Positions 16,842 through 25,282 of a stretch of DNA of 39,435 nucleotides are shown here, piece after piece. Under the pieces are notes generated by a model that was given only the letters and a program-made list of their open reading frames with translations, was not told where the DNA came from and did no database searches. The translations under genes and the position numbers were made by a program. Positions within the stretch are counted from its first letter, which is position 1, and every line of letters starts with the position of its first letter. The stretch is from NCBI GenBank assembly GCA_945787885.1, contig CALZJF010000019.1:1-39435 (forward strand), in the 5' to 3' direction. This DNA comes from an uncultured Bacteroidales bacterium. GTDB taxonomy: Bacteria; Bacteroidota; Bacteroidia; Bacteroidales; Bacteroidaceae.

Positions 16842-18182
16842 TCAATGGCGTGCCGCCGCCAGGACTATCTCGCTCAGTGAGGGATGGGCATGCACCATCG
16901 AGACGACTTCGCTGATGTTGCCATCATGCTGCATGACCATCGCCAACTCATGGATGAGATCGGCAGCATGGGCTCCGAGGAGGTGTGCGCCGAGTATGCG
17001 CCCACTGGCATCGGTGAGGATTTTTGCAAAGCCATCTTCTGCAGCCATAGTCAGTGCCTTGCCGTTGGCACGGTAGAAGGATTTGTGTGCCACGTATGCC
17101 ACGCCCTCCTCCGCAAGCTGCTCCTCGGTCTTGCCTACCATGGCGGCCTCGGGCACAGTGAAGACGGCGGCGGGCATCACCTCCAGACGATAGGGCGAGG
17201 GCTCGCCGAGGATGTGGGCGAGGGCGGCGAAACCCTGGAACGTGGCAGCATGGGCCAACTGGCAGAGGCCGTTGATGTCGCCCACGGCATAAACGCCGGG
17301 GACGCTGGTCTGGAAATGCTCATCGACCACGACGCCGCGCTTCGACACCTCTATGCCTGCATCGGCAAAGTTCAGGCTTTCGAGGTTCGCCCCGCGTCCT
17401 ACTGCCATCAGCACAATGTCGGCCTCCACACTGCGGAGCTTGCCTTTCTCTTCATAATCTATCGTCAGGCTCTCGCCCTCATGGATGGCCTTGGCGGCGG
17501 CCCCCACGTGGAAGTCGATGCCCTGACGCTTCAGGCTGGTGCGCAGGCGCTTTGCCAAATCGCGGTCGAAGAAGGGAAGCACCTCCTTGCAAAATTCCAC
17601 CACCGTCACCTCCGAACCGAAGGTGCGGAATATGGCGGCAAACTCCAGTCCGATGACGCCGCCGCCGATGATGGTCAGACGGCGCGGCACTTCCTGCAGC
17701 CGGAGCATCTCCGTGCTGGTGAGCACGCCGCGGGCGTGGGCTCCTTCGATGGGCAGGAACTTCGATGTGCTGCCCGTGGCGATGATGATATGGGGGGCGG
17801 TGTAGGTGGTTTCGCCCACGGCGACGGTGTGGGCATCGACGAAGTGTGCTTCTCCGCGGACGAGCGTGATGCCGGGCGTCTGCATCAGGGCGTCAATGGC
17901 TCCCTGAAGCTGGCTGACGATGGCGTCCTTGCGAGCCATTGCCTGCGACAGACTGAACTGCACATCGCCGGCAGTGATGCCCAAGGCTTCAGAATGACGT
18001 GTGGATTCGAGCACTTCGGCAGTATGGCAGAGGCATTTCGTAGGGATGCAGCCTGCATTGAGGCAGGTTCCGCCCAAAGGTCCGCGTTCGATGACCACGG
18101 TCTGCAGTCCTGCCTTTGCAGCATGTACGGCGGTTTCATAGCCTCCGGGGCCTGCACCAATAATTATCAGTTGTGTTTGCAT
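16842..18182 (-). CDS. lpdA: Dihydrolipoyl dehydrogenase (L protein)
   Basis: A 446-aa flavoenzyme that reoxidises the dihydrolipoyl arm of H protein with NAD+. FAD binding: GAGPGGYETA at residues 9-18. The redox disulfide is Cys40-Cys45 in GGTCLNAGCIPTK. The NAD-binding glycines are at GGGVIGLEFA (about 174-183). The C-terminal interface has the catalytic His433-Glu438 pair in HAHPSLSE. It is slightly shorter than many family members (about 460-475) but all motifs are present. It is last of the glycine cleavage enzymes in the run. A terminator-like hairpin lies between it and gcvPB, so its level may be partly uncoupled; it could also serve other 2-oxoacid dehydrogenases. Confidence 0.95.
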   Translation of the reverse strand: MQTQLIIIGAGPGGYETAVHAAKAGLQTVVIERGPLGGTCLNAGCIPTKCLCHTAEVLESTRHSEALGITAGDVQFSLSQAMARKDAIVSQLQGAIDALMQTPGITLVRGEAHFVDAHTVAVGETTYTAPHIIIATGSTSKFLPIEGAHARGVLTSTEMLRLQEVPRRLTIIGGGVIGLEFAAIFRTFGSEVTVVEFCKEVLPFFDRDLAKRLRTSLKRQGIDFHVGAAAKAIHEGESLTIDYEEKGKLRSVEADIVLMAVGRGANLESLNFADAGIEVSKRGVVVDEHFQTSVPGVYAVGDINGLCQLAHAATFQGFAALAHILGEPSPYRLEVMPAAVFTVPEAAMVGKTEEQLAEEGVAYVAHKSFYRANGKALTMAAEDGFAKILTDASGRILGAHLLGAHAADLIHELAMVMQHDGNISEVVSMVHAHPSLSEIVLAAARH

Positions 18183-18194
18183 GGATTATGATTA

Positions 18195-18295
18195 GGGAAA
18201 AAGAAAAGCCTTGCAGGGGCAGCACACCGCAGCCCTGAGCCGTCGAACGGAAACGAGCGACACTCCGGGCCATGATGTATTGCCCCTACAAGGCT
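18195..18295 (-). terminator. Terminator-like hairpin between gcvPB and lpdA
   Basis: On the minus strand AGCCTTGTAGGGGCA (plus 18281-18295) pairs with TGCCCCTGCAAGGCT (plus 18207-18221), one mismatch, followed by TTTTCTTTTT. The 59-base loop holds a further GGCCC/GGGCT arm. In the gene order it sits between gcvPB and lpdA, where it could attenuate transcription. Confidence 0.7.
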
Positions 18296-18349
18296 CTCCC
18301 CTCAGAAAATTCCGGGGGGATTAAACATTCGTCGGGGGCACTCTGTATG

Positions 18350-19831
18350 CTAAAGTGCTTTATAAGTGAACTTGGGCTCCTTCACAGCCTTCACATCGTC
18401 AAGGCGGCGTATCGGCGTGTTGTGCGGAGCCGTCTTAAGCAGCTGCGGGTCGGCCTTTGCCTCCTCGGCTATGCGCTTCATCACCTCGATGAAGGCATCG
18501 AGGGTCTGCTTGCTCTCTGTCTCCGTCGGCTCTATCATCAGTGCCTCGTGGAAAAGGAGGGGGAAATAGATGGTGGGAGCATGGTAGCCATAGTCGAGCA
18601 AGCGCTTGGCGACATCGAGGGTCGTGACGTGGGCGGGGTCATGATGGTCACCGCCGTACTCCTCGCGCAGACCGTCGAAGACGAACTCATGCTTGCAGAG
18701 CCCGTCGATGGGCAACTTGTAGTGGCTGCGCAGGCATTCCTTGATATAATTGGCATTGAGCACGCTCAGACGTCCAGCCATCGGCACATTTTCACGGCCG
18801 AGGCTGAGCAGATAGGCATAGGCGCGGACAATAATGCCAAAGTTGCCGAGGAAGCCCGACACACTGCCTAACGATTCCGCCTCGCAGTGCTGCTCGAAGC
18901 GTCCCTTCTCTTCGTTATAGACCACTTGCGGATTGGGCAGGCAGTGCTCCAGTCCGGCCCGCACACCTACGGGACCGCTACCCGGTCCGCCTCCGCCGTG
19001 AGGCGTGGAGAAGGTCTTGTGGAGATTGATGTGCATGACGTCGAATCCCATATCACCCGGACGGCAAACGCCGAGCATGGGGTTGAGGTTGGCACCATCA
19101 TAGTACATCAGACCGCCGCATTCGTGTACCAGACGTGCGATGTCAGGAATCTGCGTCTCGAATATACCCAGCGTATTGGGATTGGTCATCATCATGCCAG
19201 CCACGTCTGGGCCGAGCAGGGGCTTCAGGTCTTCCATATCCACGGTGCCACCTGGCGTGCTCTTCACCTGCACAATCTGAAATCCTGCCACGGCTGCCGA
19301 AGCGGGATTAGTGCCGTGGGCAGAATCGGGCACGATGATTTTCGTGCGCGCCACATCGCCACGCTGACGATGATACGTGGCGATGACCATCAGTCCCGTC
19401 AGCTCGCCGTGGGCTCCGGCATAGGGATTGAGGGTGAAACGCTGCAAGCCGGATATTTCTGCCAGCGTCTTCTGCACTTCGTCATAGAGACGGAGCGCAC
19501 CCTGCGCAGTACAGTCGGGCGTGGCGGGGTGGATGTTAAATCCGGGCAATGCTGCCATTTCCTCATTGACCTTCGGATTGTACTTCATCGTACAGGAACC
19601 GAGAGGATAGAACCCCGTATCTACGCCGAAGTTATTGTTCGACATATTGGTGTAATGGCGCACGGCTGTGAGCTCATCGACCTCGGGCAGGAGCGTCGGG
19701 CGCTCTCTGCGCAGAGCAGTAGGAAGTTCGGCGAGCGCATACTCAGGGAAAGCATTTGTGGGGAGAGAATATCCCTTTCTACCGGGCTTGGAAAGTTCAA
19801 ACACCAACTTTCCGTAATAGACGTTATTCAT
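18350..19831 (-). CDS. gcvPB: Glycine dehydrogenase (decarboxylating) subunit 2
   Basis: A 493-aa PLP-binding half of the split P protein. With subunit 1 it decarboxylates glycine and passes the aminomethyl group to the lipoyl arm of H protein. The PLP lysine is Lys272 in INLHKTFSTPHGGGGPGSGP, with the glycine-rich loop right behind it. Other family signatures are PLGSCTMKYNP (76-86), DSAHGTNPASAA (169-180) and YYDGANLNPMLG (243-254). The start follows gcvPA by 11 bp, consistent with coupled translation. The two-subunit form is normal in Bacteroidetes and many Firmicutes; E. coli has a fused P protein. Confidence 0.97.
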   Translation of the reverse strand: MNNVYYGKLVFELSKPGRKGYSLPTNAFPEYALAELPTALRRERPTLLPEVDELTAVRHYTNMSNNNFGVDTGFYPLGSCTMKYNPKVNEEMAALPGFNIHPATPDCTAQGALRLYDEVQKTLAEISGLQRFTLNPYAGAHGELTGLMVIATYHRQRGDVARTKIIVPDSAHGTNPASAAVAGFQIVQVKSTPGGTVDMEDLKPLLGPDVAGMMMTNPNTLGIFETQIPDIARLVHECGGLMYYDGANLNPMLGVCRPGDMGFDVMHINLHKTFSTPHGGGGPGSGPVGVRAGLEHCLPNPQVVYNEEKGRFEQHCEAESLGSVSGFLGNFGIIVRAYAYLLSLGRENVPMAGRLSVLNANYIKECLRSHYKLPIDGLCKHEFVFDGLREEYGGDHHDPAHVTTLDVAKRLLDYGYHAPTIYFPLLFHEALMIEPTETESKQTLDAFIEVMKRIAEEAKADPQLLKTAPHNTPIRRLDDVKAVKEPKFTYKAL

Positions 19832-19842
19832 TCAATGAGGAA

Positions 19843-21180
19843 TTAGCAGGATTTGAGACTTACCAAACTTACAAAGGCATCGATTTCCTCGCGGGTGCGG
19901 GTCTCGGTAGCAGCAAAGGTCAGGCAATTGTCCATGCCTTCGGTGCAGATGCCTGCCAGATAGCCCGCTTTTGCCATCCGTGCGCGCAGTTCGCATGGGA
20001 GGCCGTCATAGCGGAGTGTGAACTCGTTGAGGAAGGGCTGTCCGGGGAACACTTCGGCAAACATTCCCGTCTGGAGGAGCCGGGCATGGAGATAGTGGGC
20101 TGCGCCGTAGCTCTGTTCGTTCACCTCGCGCAGTCCGCTCTCGCCCATCAGGCTGAGATAGGCTGCCACATAGAGGCACATGAATCCCTGTGCGGTGCAG
20201 ATGTTCGACGTGGCTTTCTCACGCCGTATATGCTGTTCGCGTGCCTGCATGGTGAGCACAAAGGCGCGGCGTCCGTCAGCATCCGTGGTGGCGCCGACGA
20301 GACGTCCGGGCATCTTCCTCACAAGGGCTTCCGTGGTGCAGAGGTAGCCGATGTATGGGCCGCCATATCCCATCGGAACGCCCAGGCTCTGGGCATCGCC
20401 GCAGGCTATGTCGGCACCCCATTCGCCTGGCGTTTTCAGCACGCCGAGGGCAGAGGCCACCGTATTGATGGCGAGCAGGGCTTTATGGGCATGACACAAT
20501 GCTGCAAGCCCCGTGAAGTCCTCAATGATGCCATAGCGGTTGGGCTGCGCGACGATGACGCCCGCCACATTGTCGGCTTCGACGAGGGTCTGCAGGGCAG
20601 CGCGGTCCGTCACGCCCTCTGACGTTGCGGGAACTACCACGAGGTCAACGCCGTGGAACTTCGCATACGTCTCCACCACGCGGAGGACATTCGGCTGGAA
20701 AGTGCCACTGATCAGCACGCGGTTACGCTTCTTCGCGGCAGCCACACACATGAGCATGGCCTCTGCCGTAGCGGTCGTGCCGTCGTACATAGAAGCATTG
20801 GAGATGTCCATCCCTGTGAGGTCGGCCATCATGGTCTGATATTCGAAAATATACTGGAGCGTTCCCTGCGATATCTCTGCCTGATAGGGCGTATAGCTGG
20901 TGCTAAATTCTGAACGTGCAGCAATGTAGGGCACGACGCTTGGGGTATAATGGTCATAGCAGCCACCTCCGGCGAAGCACACCAGTCGCTGATTCTCGGC
21001 AGCAAGGCCTTCGATGATGCGGCGCACCTCCATCTCGCTCTTTTCAGAGGGGATTTGAAGCTCGCGATGGAGTTTCAGCTCTTCAGGCACCTCGCCATAG
21101 AGGTCGTCGAGGCTCGAAACTCCGATGACATCCAGCATAGCCTGAATGTCGTCAGGGGTATGGGGGAAATATTTGAACAT
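19843..21180 (-). CDS. gcvPA: Glycine dehydrogenase (decarboxylating) subunit 1
   Basis: A 445-aa protein, the N-terminal-type half of the P protein, forming a heterotetramer with GcvPB. Family signatures include the start (MFKYFPHTPDDIQAML), CFAGGGCYDHYTPSVV, FSTSYTPYQAEISQGTLQ, YDGTTATAEAMLM and GGPYIGYLCT. Length is normal (about 440-450). It has the PLP-transferase fold but no PLP lysine, as expected. It lies between gcvH (31 bp upstream) and gcvPB (11 bp downstream). Confidence 0.97.
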   Translation of the reverse strand: MFKYFPHTPDDIQAMLDVIGVSSLDDLYGEVPEELKLHRELQIPSEKSEMEVRRIIEGLAAENQRLVCFAGGGCYDHYTPSVVPYIAARSEFSTSYTPYQAEISQGTLQYIFEYQTMMADLTGMDISNASMYDGTTATAEAMLMCVAAAKKRNRVLISGTFQPNVLRVVETYAKFHGVDLVVVPATSEGVTDRAALQTLVEADNVAGVIVAQPNRYGIIEDFTGLAALCHAHKALLAINTVASALGVLKTPGEWGADIACGDAQSLGVPMGYGGPYIGYLCTTEALVRKMPGRLVGATTDADGRRAFVLTMQAREQHIRREKATSNICTAQGFMCLYVAAYLSLMGESGLREVNEQSYGAAHYLHARLLQTGMFAEVFPGQPFLNEFTLRYDGLPCELRARMAKAGYLAGICTEGMDNCLTFAATETRTREEIDAFVSLVSLKSC

Positions 21181-21211
21181 AGTCCGCGTATGATGCCTGT
21201 TCCTCGTCCGT

Positions 21212-21589
21212 TTATTCGCAAATCTTGGCGTAAGCCTCAGCGTCGAGCAGATTCTCCAGCTCTGAGGAATCGCTCAGGCGCACCTTCATAATCCAATTTT
21301 CAAAGGCATCCTGGTTGATGAGTTCGGGCTCATCCTCCAGCGCGCTGTTCACTTCTACCACGGTGCCGCTGACGGGCGAGAAGAGGTCGCTGGCAGCCTT
21401 CACGCTTTCCACTGCGCCAAACTCTTCGCCTGCAGTCACTTCATCGTCTTCTTCGGGCATATCCACGTAAACCACATTGCCGAGTTGGCTCTGTGCATAA
21501 TCCGTGATGCCTACATATCCATATTCGCCTTCTACGCGTACATACTCGTGGCTCTCGCTGTAGTAGAGACCTTCAATTACTTTTGCCAT
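21212..21589 (-). CDS. gcvH: Glycine cleavage system H protein
   Basis: A 125-aa lipoyl carrier. The lipoylated residue is Lys64 in AVESVKAASDLFSPVSG. The N-terminal YYSESHEYVRVEG and GITDYAQSQLGNVVYVD segments are typical. It shuttles the aminomethyl arm among the P, T and L proteins. Lipoate could be supplied by LplA, encoded two genes upstream. A repeat (copy C) fills most of the 168-bp gap to gcvT. Confidence 0.97.
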   Translation of the reverse strand: MAKVIEGLYYSESHEYVRVEGEYGYVGITDYAQSQLGNVVYVDMPEEDDEVTAGEEFGAVESVKAASDLFSPVSGTVVEVNSALEDEPELINQDAFENWIMKVRLSDSSELENLLDAEAYAKICE

Positions 21590-21651
21590 AATGTTTCGAT
21601 TTATTGTTGTTTAAGATTTTTCTTTAGGGGAATGAGGGGGAGGGGAATGTC

Positions 21652-21759
21652 AAGTAGGTAAGGTGAATTAGTGTTATATGCGCCAAAGAGAGCATTCCAA
21701 CATACAAACCTTAATCATTCTTGCGATACCCATTATAAAATAATCATCATCGCCTACTT
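21652..21759 (+). repeat. AAGTAGGT-type short repeat, copy C
   Basis: A 108-bp unit from AAGTAGGT (21652) to GCCTACTT (ending 21759), with ACAAACCTTAATCATTC inside. Its right end overlaps the gcvT stop codon (TAA = 21760-21758), so the element is flush with the gene end, as copy A is flush with a gene start. Confidence 0.65.
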
Positions 21760-22849
21760 ATTTCTTGTAGCTCTTATCGTAGAAACGCTTCTTCGTGACC
21801 ACGCCATTGTGGAGCTTGCGGTGGATGCGCACCTGAACGGGAGTGCCGAGCTTGGCATACGCTATATCGACGAGTGCCATGCAGACGCTCTTGCCCGTGC
21901 TGATGCTGTTGTAGCCCGTGGTGACAGTGCCCACCACTTCATCGCCGACTACGACATCGTAGCCATGACGTGGGATGGCGCGGCCTTCAAGCTCGATGCC
22001 CACGATTTTGCGCGTCAGGCCTTCTGCCTTCTGCCGCAGGAGGGCTTCCTTGCCTATGAACTCTTCCTTGTCGAGTTTGGCAAACATGCCCAGCCCTGCC
22101 TCCAAGGGGCTCAAATCGTCAGTCAGCTCATCACCATAGAGGGGGAGTCCGACCTCGAAGCGCAGTGTGTCGCGGCAGCCCAGACCGCAGGGTTTGGCCT
22201 CGCCGCTTGCCATGAGCTTGTCCCAACTGCGCTGCGTGAAGGCGTGGCTACCGTAGATTTCAAAACCATCTTCGCCCGTATAGCCCGTGCGACTCAGAAT
22301 GATGGTCTCACCATCTACGTCCAACTTCTTGAACGTATAGAACACGAGTTCCTGACAGGGAAGTCCGAGCACTTTCTCCACCACTTCTTCCGCCTTCGGC
22401 CCTTGCACCGCCAGCTGCCCATAATATTCGCTCTGATTCTCCGTCTTCACATCGAAACCGGCCGCTTGCTCTTCAATCCAGGCATAGTCCTTGTCAATAT
22501 TTGCAGCATTGATGACGAGGAAGAAACGCTCGTCGGACTCTTTATAGACCAGCAGGTCATCCACGGTGCCTCCGTGGGGGTGTAGCATCATGCCATAGAA
22601 AATCTTGCCTTCGGGTGCGCCTGCCACATCGTTGGTAAAGATGTGCTGCACGAAACGTTCGGCTTCGCGCCCCTCGACGAGCACTTCGCCCATGTGGCTA
22701 ACGTCGAACACACCGCACGCCTTGCGAACGGCATTGTGCTCATCGGCAATGTCTGAATACTGGATAGGCATTTCAAAACCTCCGAACGAAACCATCTTGG
22801 CCTTCAGTTCGAGATGACGCTCATAGAGGCAGGTTCTCTTATCGCTCAT
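21758..22849 (-). CDS. gcvT: Aminomethyltransferase (glycine cleavage T protein)
   Basis: A 363-aa tetrahydrofolate-dependent enzyme that releases ammonia from aminomethyl-lipoyl H protein and forms methylene-THF. The folate-pocket HGGTVDDLLVYK motif holds the conserved Asp pair 97-98. The start (CLYERHLELKAKMVSFGGFEMPIQY), VFDVSHMGEV and RTGYTGEDGFEIY are family signatures. Length is normal. The gene starts a close run gcvT-H-PA-PB. A 42-bp tandem array lies in the 275-bp gap to lplA and may carry its control region; I found no full promoter match there. Confidence 0.97.
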   Translation of the reverse strand: MSDKRTCLYERHLELKAKMVSFGGFEMPIQYSDIADEHNAVRKACGVFDVSHMGEVLVEGREAERFVQHIFTNDVAGAPEGKIFYGMMLHPHGGTVDDLLVYKESDERFFLVINAANIDKDYAWIEEQAAGFDVKTENQSEYYGQLAVQGPKAEEVVEKVLGLPCQELVFYTFKKLDVDGETIILSRTGYTGEDGFEIYGSHAFTQRSWDKLMASGEAKPCGLGCRDTLRFEVGLPLYGDELTDDLSPLEAGLGMFAKLDKEEFIGKEALLRQKAEGLTRKIVGIELEGRAIPRHGYDVVVGDEVVGTVTTGYNSISTGKSVCMALVDIAYAKLGTPVQVRIHRKLHNGVVTKKRFYDKSYKK

Positions 22850-22940
22850 AGTTAGTAGATAAAGGTTGTAGATAAAAGTTATTAAGGAAATTCGTTATTT
22901 GGCTGTTTCTGAGGAGAGACGGAAAAATGGCCTTGCCGCT

Positions 22941-23097
22941 CCCGTCCATACACATATATATATAATAGAGGAGCATATATATCCCGCCCTTACACATATA
23001 TATATAATAGAGGAGTATATACAATTCCCGCCTACACACATATATATAATAGAGGAGCATATATAATTCCCGCCCACACATATATATAATAGAGGAG
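22941..23097 (-). repeat. AT-rich 42-bp tandem array upstream of gcvT
   Basis: Three and a half units starting at 22941, 22983, 23027 and 23069 (42, 44, 42 and 29 bases). Each has CCCGCC/CCCGTCC, then CACATATATATA and TAATAGAGGAG. The number of TA steps and the 3' half vary between units, as in a slipping array. It fills most of the gap between lplA and gcvT. The long frames across it encode only repeated Tyr/Cys-rich peptides and are not credible genes. Confidence 0.85.
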
Positions 23098-23124
23098 GCA
23101 ATGTACGGCAGACAATCAAGCCGC

Positions 23125-24147
23125 TCACTTCAGAATTTGCAGCAAGCCTTCAGCAGAGAGTCCGCGTATGCTTCGCTCAGGATGCCGCTGCGCCACGGCT
23201 TCTGCCAGCGCATCGGGCGTGAAGGCCACATCGGCAAACGCCGTCTGGAAGGCTGCTGCCGCATCCGCCAGCTCGAAGTAGTCGCCGCGAAGCTCTACAC
23301 TCCTCACCAGACTGCCGCGCAACTGGAAGTGAAGCTCTATTTTGCCGCAGCCCTGTATGCGTCCCTCGCGCACCACCTCGGCGCGGGCTGACGACCCTAA
23401 CAGGTAAGCCGGGTCATAATACCCCGCCTCTATGGCCTCTATGGCACGCACATCCTCGGCAGAAAGCTCCAGCGTCAGGTGGGTCAGGCGTTTGCGGAGT
23501 TCGTCCTGCAGCTGCTCGACGCTGATGCTCAGATAATCCTTGAGCAGCGCCACTCGGCTTCTGACGCTCTTCACGCCTGCCGACTTCAGTTTGCTCACAT
23601 CAGGATGGAGAGCCCCCATCATCAGTTCGGGATTGGTGTCGTAAAGCATCGTGCCGTGTACGATGTTGCAGTCGCTCTGATGATAGAAGGCATTGCCACA
23701 CACCTTGCCGCCCGACAATTCTCCACGCCCTTCCAGCACGATGTCGTTCCGGCCCGCCACGGAGGTGGGGGCACCCAGCGCGCAGAGGCATTCGCTGACG
23801 CGGTGGGCATATTCGGCGAAGAGGTCTTCCACGGGGCCTGCGCCCGTAATGAGACTTACCATGATATTGCGCTCATCGGCAAAGATGGCGCCGCCACCGC
23901 TCTTTCGGCGTATGACGTCAATGCCGTGCTGCCGGCAGAAGTCCATGTCCACCTCTTGGTGAGCCACTTGATTGCGCCCCATGACGACCGTCGGCCGCAA
24001 GCGCCAGGTGAAGAGATAATTGTTTGCTGGGAGCGTCTTTGCCACATACTCTTCTGCCGCCAAATAGAACGCTGCCCGCCGAAATTCGCAGCCTGCAGGC
24101 AATTCTACATAGCAGGCAGGGAAATGCTGTACGTCTGCTATTTCCAT
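23125..24147 (-). CDS. lplA: Lipoate-protein ligase
   Basis: A 340-aa enzyme that activates lipoate with ATP and transfers it to the lysine of lipoyl domains, here probably GcvH Lys64. The core motif RRKSGGGAIFADERNIMVS corresponds to the RRxSGGGxV..GN lipoyl-AMP loop, and GGKVCGNAFYHQ carries the expected lysine. A C-terminal accessory domain (last ~90 residues) is present. The start is set at ATG 24147, because a longer frame from TTG 24237 would begin inside a TATCTTTG promoter box, while GGAAAGA lies in front of 24147. It heads the glycine cleavage run, which makes its partner clear. Confidence 0.9.
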   Translation of the reverse strand: MEIADVQHFPACYVELPAGCEFRRAAFYLAAEEYVAKTLPANNYLFTWRLRPTVVMGRNQVAHQEVDMDFCRQHGIDVIRRKSGGGAIFADERNIMVSLITGAGPVEDLFAEYAHRVSECLCALGAPTSVAGRNDIVLEGRGELSGGKVCGNAFYHQSDCNIVHGTMLYDTNPELMMGALHPDVSKLKSAGVKSVRSRVALLKDYLSISVEQLQDELRKRLTHLTLELSAEDVRAIEAIEAGYYDPAYLLGSSARAEVVREGRIQGCGKIELHFQLRGSLVRSVELRGDYFELADAAAAFQTAFADVAFTPDALAEAVAQRHPERSIRGLSAEGLLQILK

Positions 24148-24234
24148 GCTGTCTTTCCGTGATGATGTTTTATCTGACAGGGCGAACACGGCTTTCAGCC
24201 CGTCTGCCGTCTGTCTTCTGCTTGCTTTTGCGGG

Positions 24235-24242
24235 CAAAGATA
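24235..24242 (-). promoter_or_regulatory. -7 box for lplA and the glycine cleavage run
   Basis: On the minus strand TATCTTTG matches TAnnTTTG, about 88 bases before the chosen lplA start. A TTTG at correct -33 spacing was not found. Its position decides against the longer lplA start. Confidence 0.5.
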
Positions 24243-25282
24243 CAACAAAAAAACTGAGAATAAGGGAGGAATAAGAGAAAAATGATGAAAAAATCGATGT
24301 GGACGAACGGAATAATTGCTGAGCCGGATGCTCTGCGCAGACTATGGCTATGGCGAAACCGTCTGTTGAAGCAAGACTGCGGATTTCACACTGCGCACTT
24401 GGCCTGCAAGCAATGCCTTGAAGCGAGAGAGGGAGAGGCGATGATTCAAAATGTCAATGCCATCAGCAATCTGCTATGGAGATTGATTTGAGATTCCTTG
24501 GCTTCACCTATCGTAAAAAGCCTGTTTCACCCCTCACCTTGCTATCTGTCGCCCTCGAATATCCCCTTTTCCGGCAGGCTGTGAGCGCACAGCCGGGGTG
24601 ATAATCCTGAGCTTCGCTACCCTTCCGCAGAGCTTCCGCTTCCCATTTGACCACTTCCGCCCCTCAAAATAATCATTTTCGCCCCTCGGAATAATCATTT
24701 TTACCCCAGAAAATGGTCAGTTTGAGCAAACAAATGCCGCCGGAAACAGGAAAACGGCCGTCACAAATCGTGAAAGTCAGGGCATAAGCGGCAAAATTTC
24801 AGCCAAAAATGGCGGGGGGGCAGCCCCAAACGGGGGAAAAGCTCCGCACTTTCGCCTCATAACGCCTGTTCTGCCTCCAAAAACCGACGTTTGCGGCCTT
24901 CTCTTTCTCTATTTGCGGAGGCAAGACCTCCTGAAAGTCTTTCTTGGGGATTTAGATGATTTTAAGGGTTGTTGCGCTATTTTGCATCGCTACGCACACA
25001 GAACATACGTGAGGAAATACGCCCCGGGCGGATGCCGACTACTCTTCTGAAAAGCCGCCGTGACGCATTCCTGAAATTCTCACTCGGCCATGCCCTGTCC
25101 GCCTGCTGACGGCTCCGCCGAGAGCTGCGATGTATGGACTTTGCAGTGCGTGCGGCCATCCTGCGAACGTTGCCCACGCGCAGTCTGCCTGCATAGGTTG
25201 CGCCTTGCAGGAGCAGCACAGGGGAAAACCTGCGGACTAATATAAGAACTGGACACAAACAATTATCAACTTTATAGATTCT
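24243..25282. other. Gene-free gap of about 1 kb between lplA and the recombinase
   Basis: The gap separates minus-strand metabolism from the plus-strand polysaccharide locus. It holds a 22-bp repeat array (24648-24738). A 69-aa frame at 24282-24491, with an AGGGAGG-like site 13 bases upstream, has no recognisable family and unusual composition. Minus-strand frames at 24977-25262 are Arg/Ser-rich and not gene-like. No tRNA or attachment site was seen. Confidence 0.5.
24648..24738 (+). repeat. Array of 22-bp units, locus 3
   Basis: Units at 24648-24669, 24670-24691 and 24692-24713 read TGACCACTTCCGCCCCTC, TAATCATTTTCGCCCCTC and TAATCATTTTTACCCCAG plus four bases. A 25-base end unit (TGGTCAGTTTGAGC..ATGCC) follows. 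Junctions such as AAAATAATCATTTT are near-palindromic. Confidence 0.85.

Noticed and set aside
22941-23097. CRISPR array
   Set aside because: Units follow each other directly without unique spacers and include simple TA runs.
22839-23128. Two minus-strand frames encoding repeated Tyr/Cys/Ile-rich peptides
   Set aside because: They are the translation of the 42-bp tandem array read in two frames; no start signal, no family, and they overlap the gcvT start.
24148-24237. Longer lplA start at TTG 24237
   Set aside because: It lies inside the TATCTTTG promoter box, and the added residues do not resemble the family start.
24282-24491. A 69-aa plus-strand frame with a purine-rich site upstream
   Set aside because: No recognisable family, Trp/Cys-rich composition and a location in repeat-bearing intergenic DNA. 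A real small gene cannot be excluded.
24977-25262. Arg/Ser-rich minus-strand frames before the recombinase
   Set aside because: Composition typical of a shadow frame, overlapping alternatives, no start signal.
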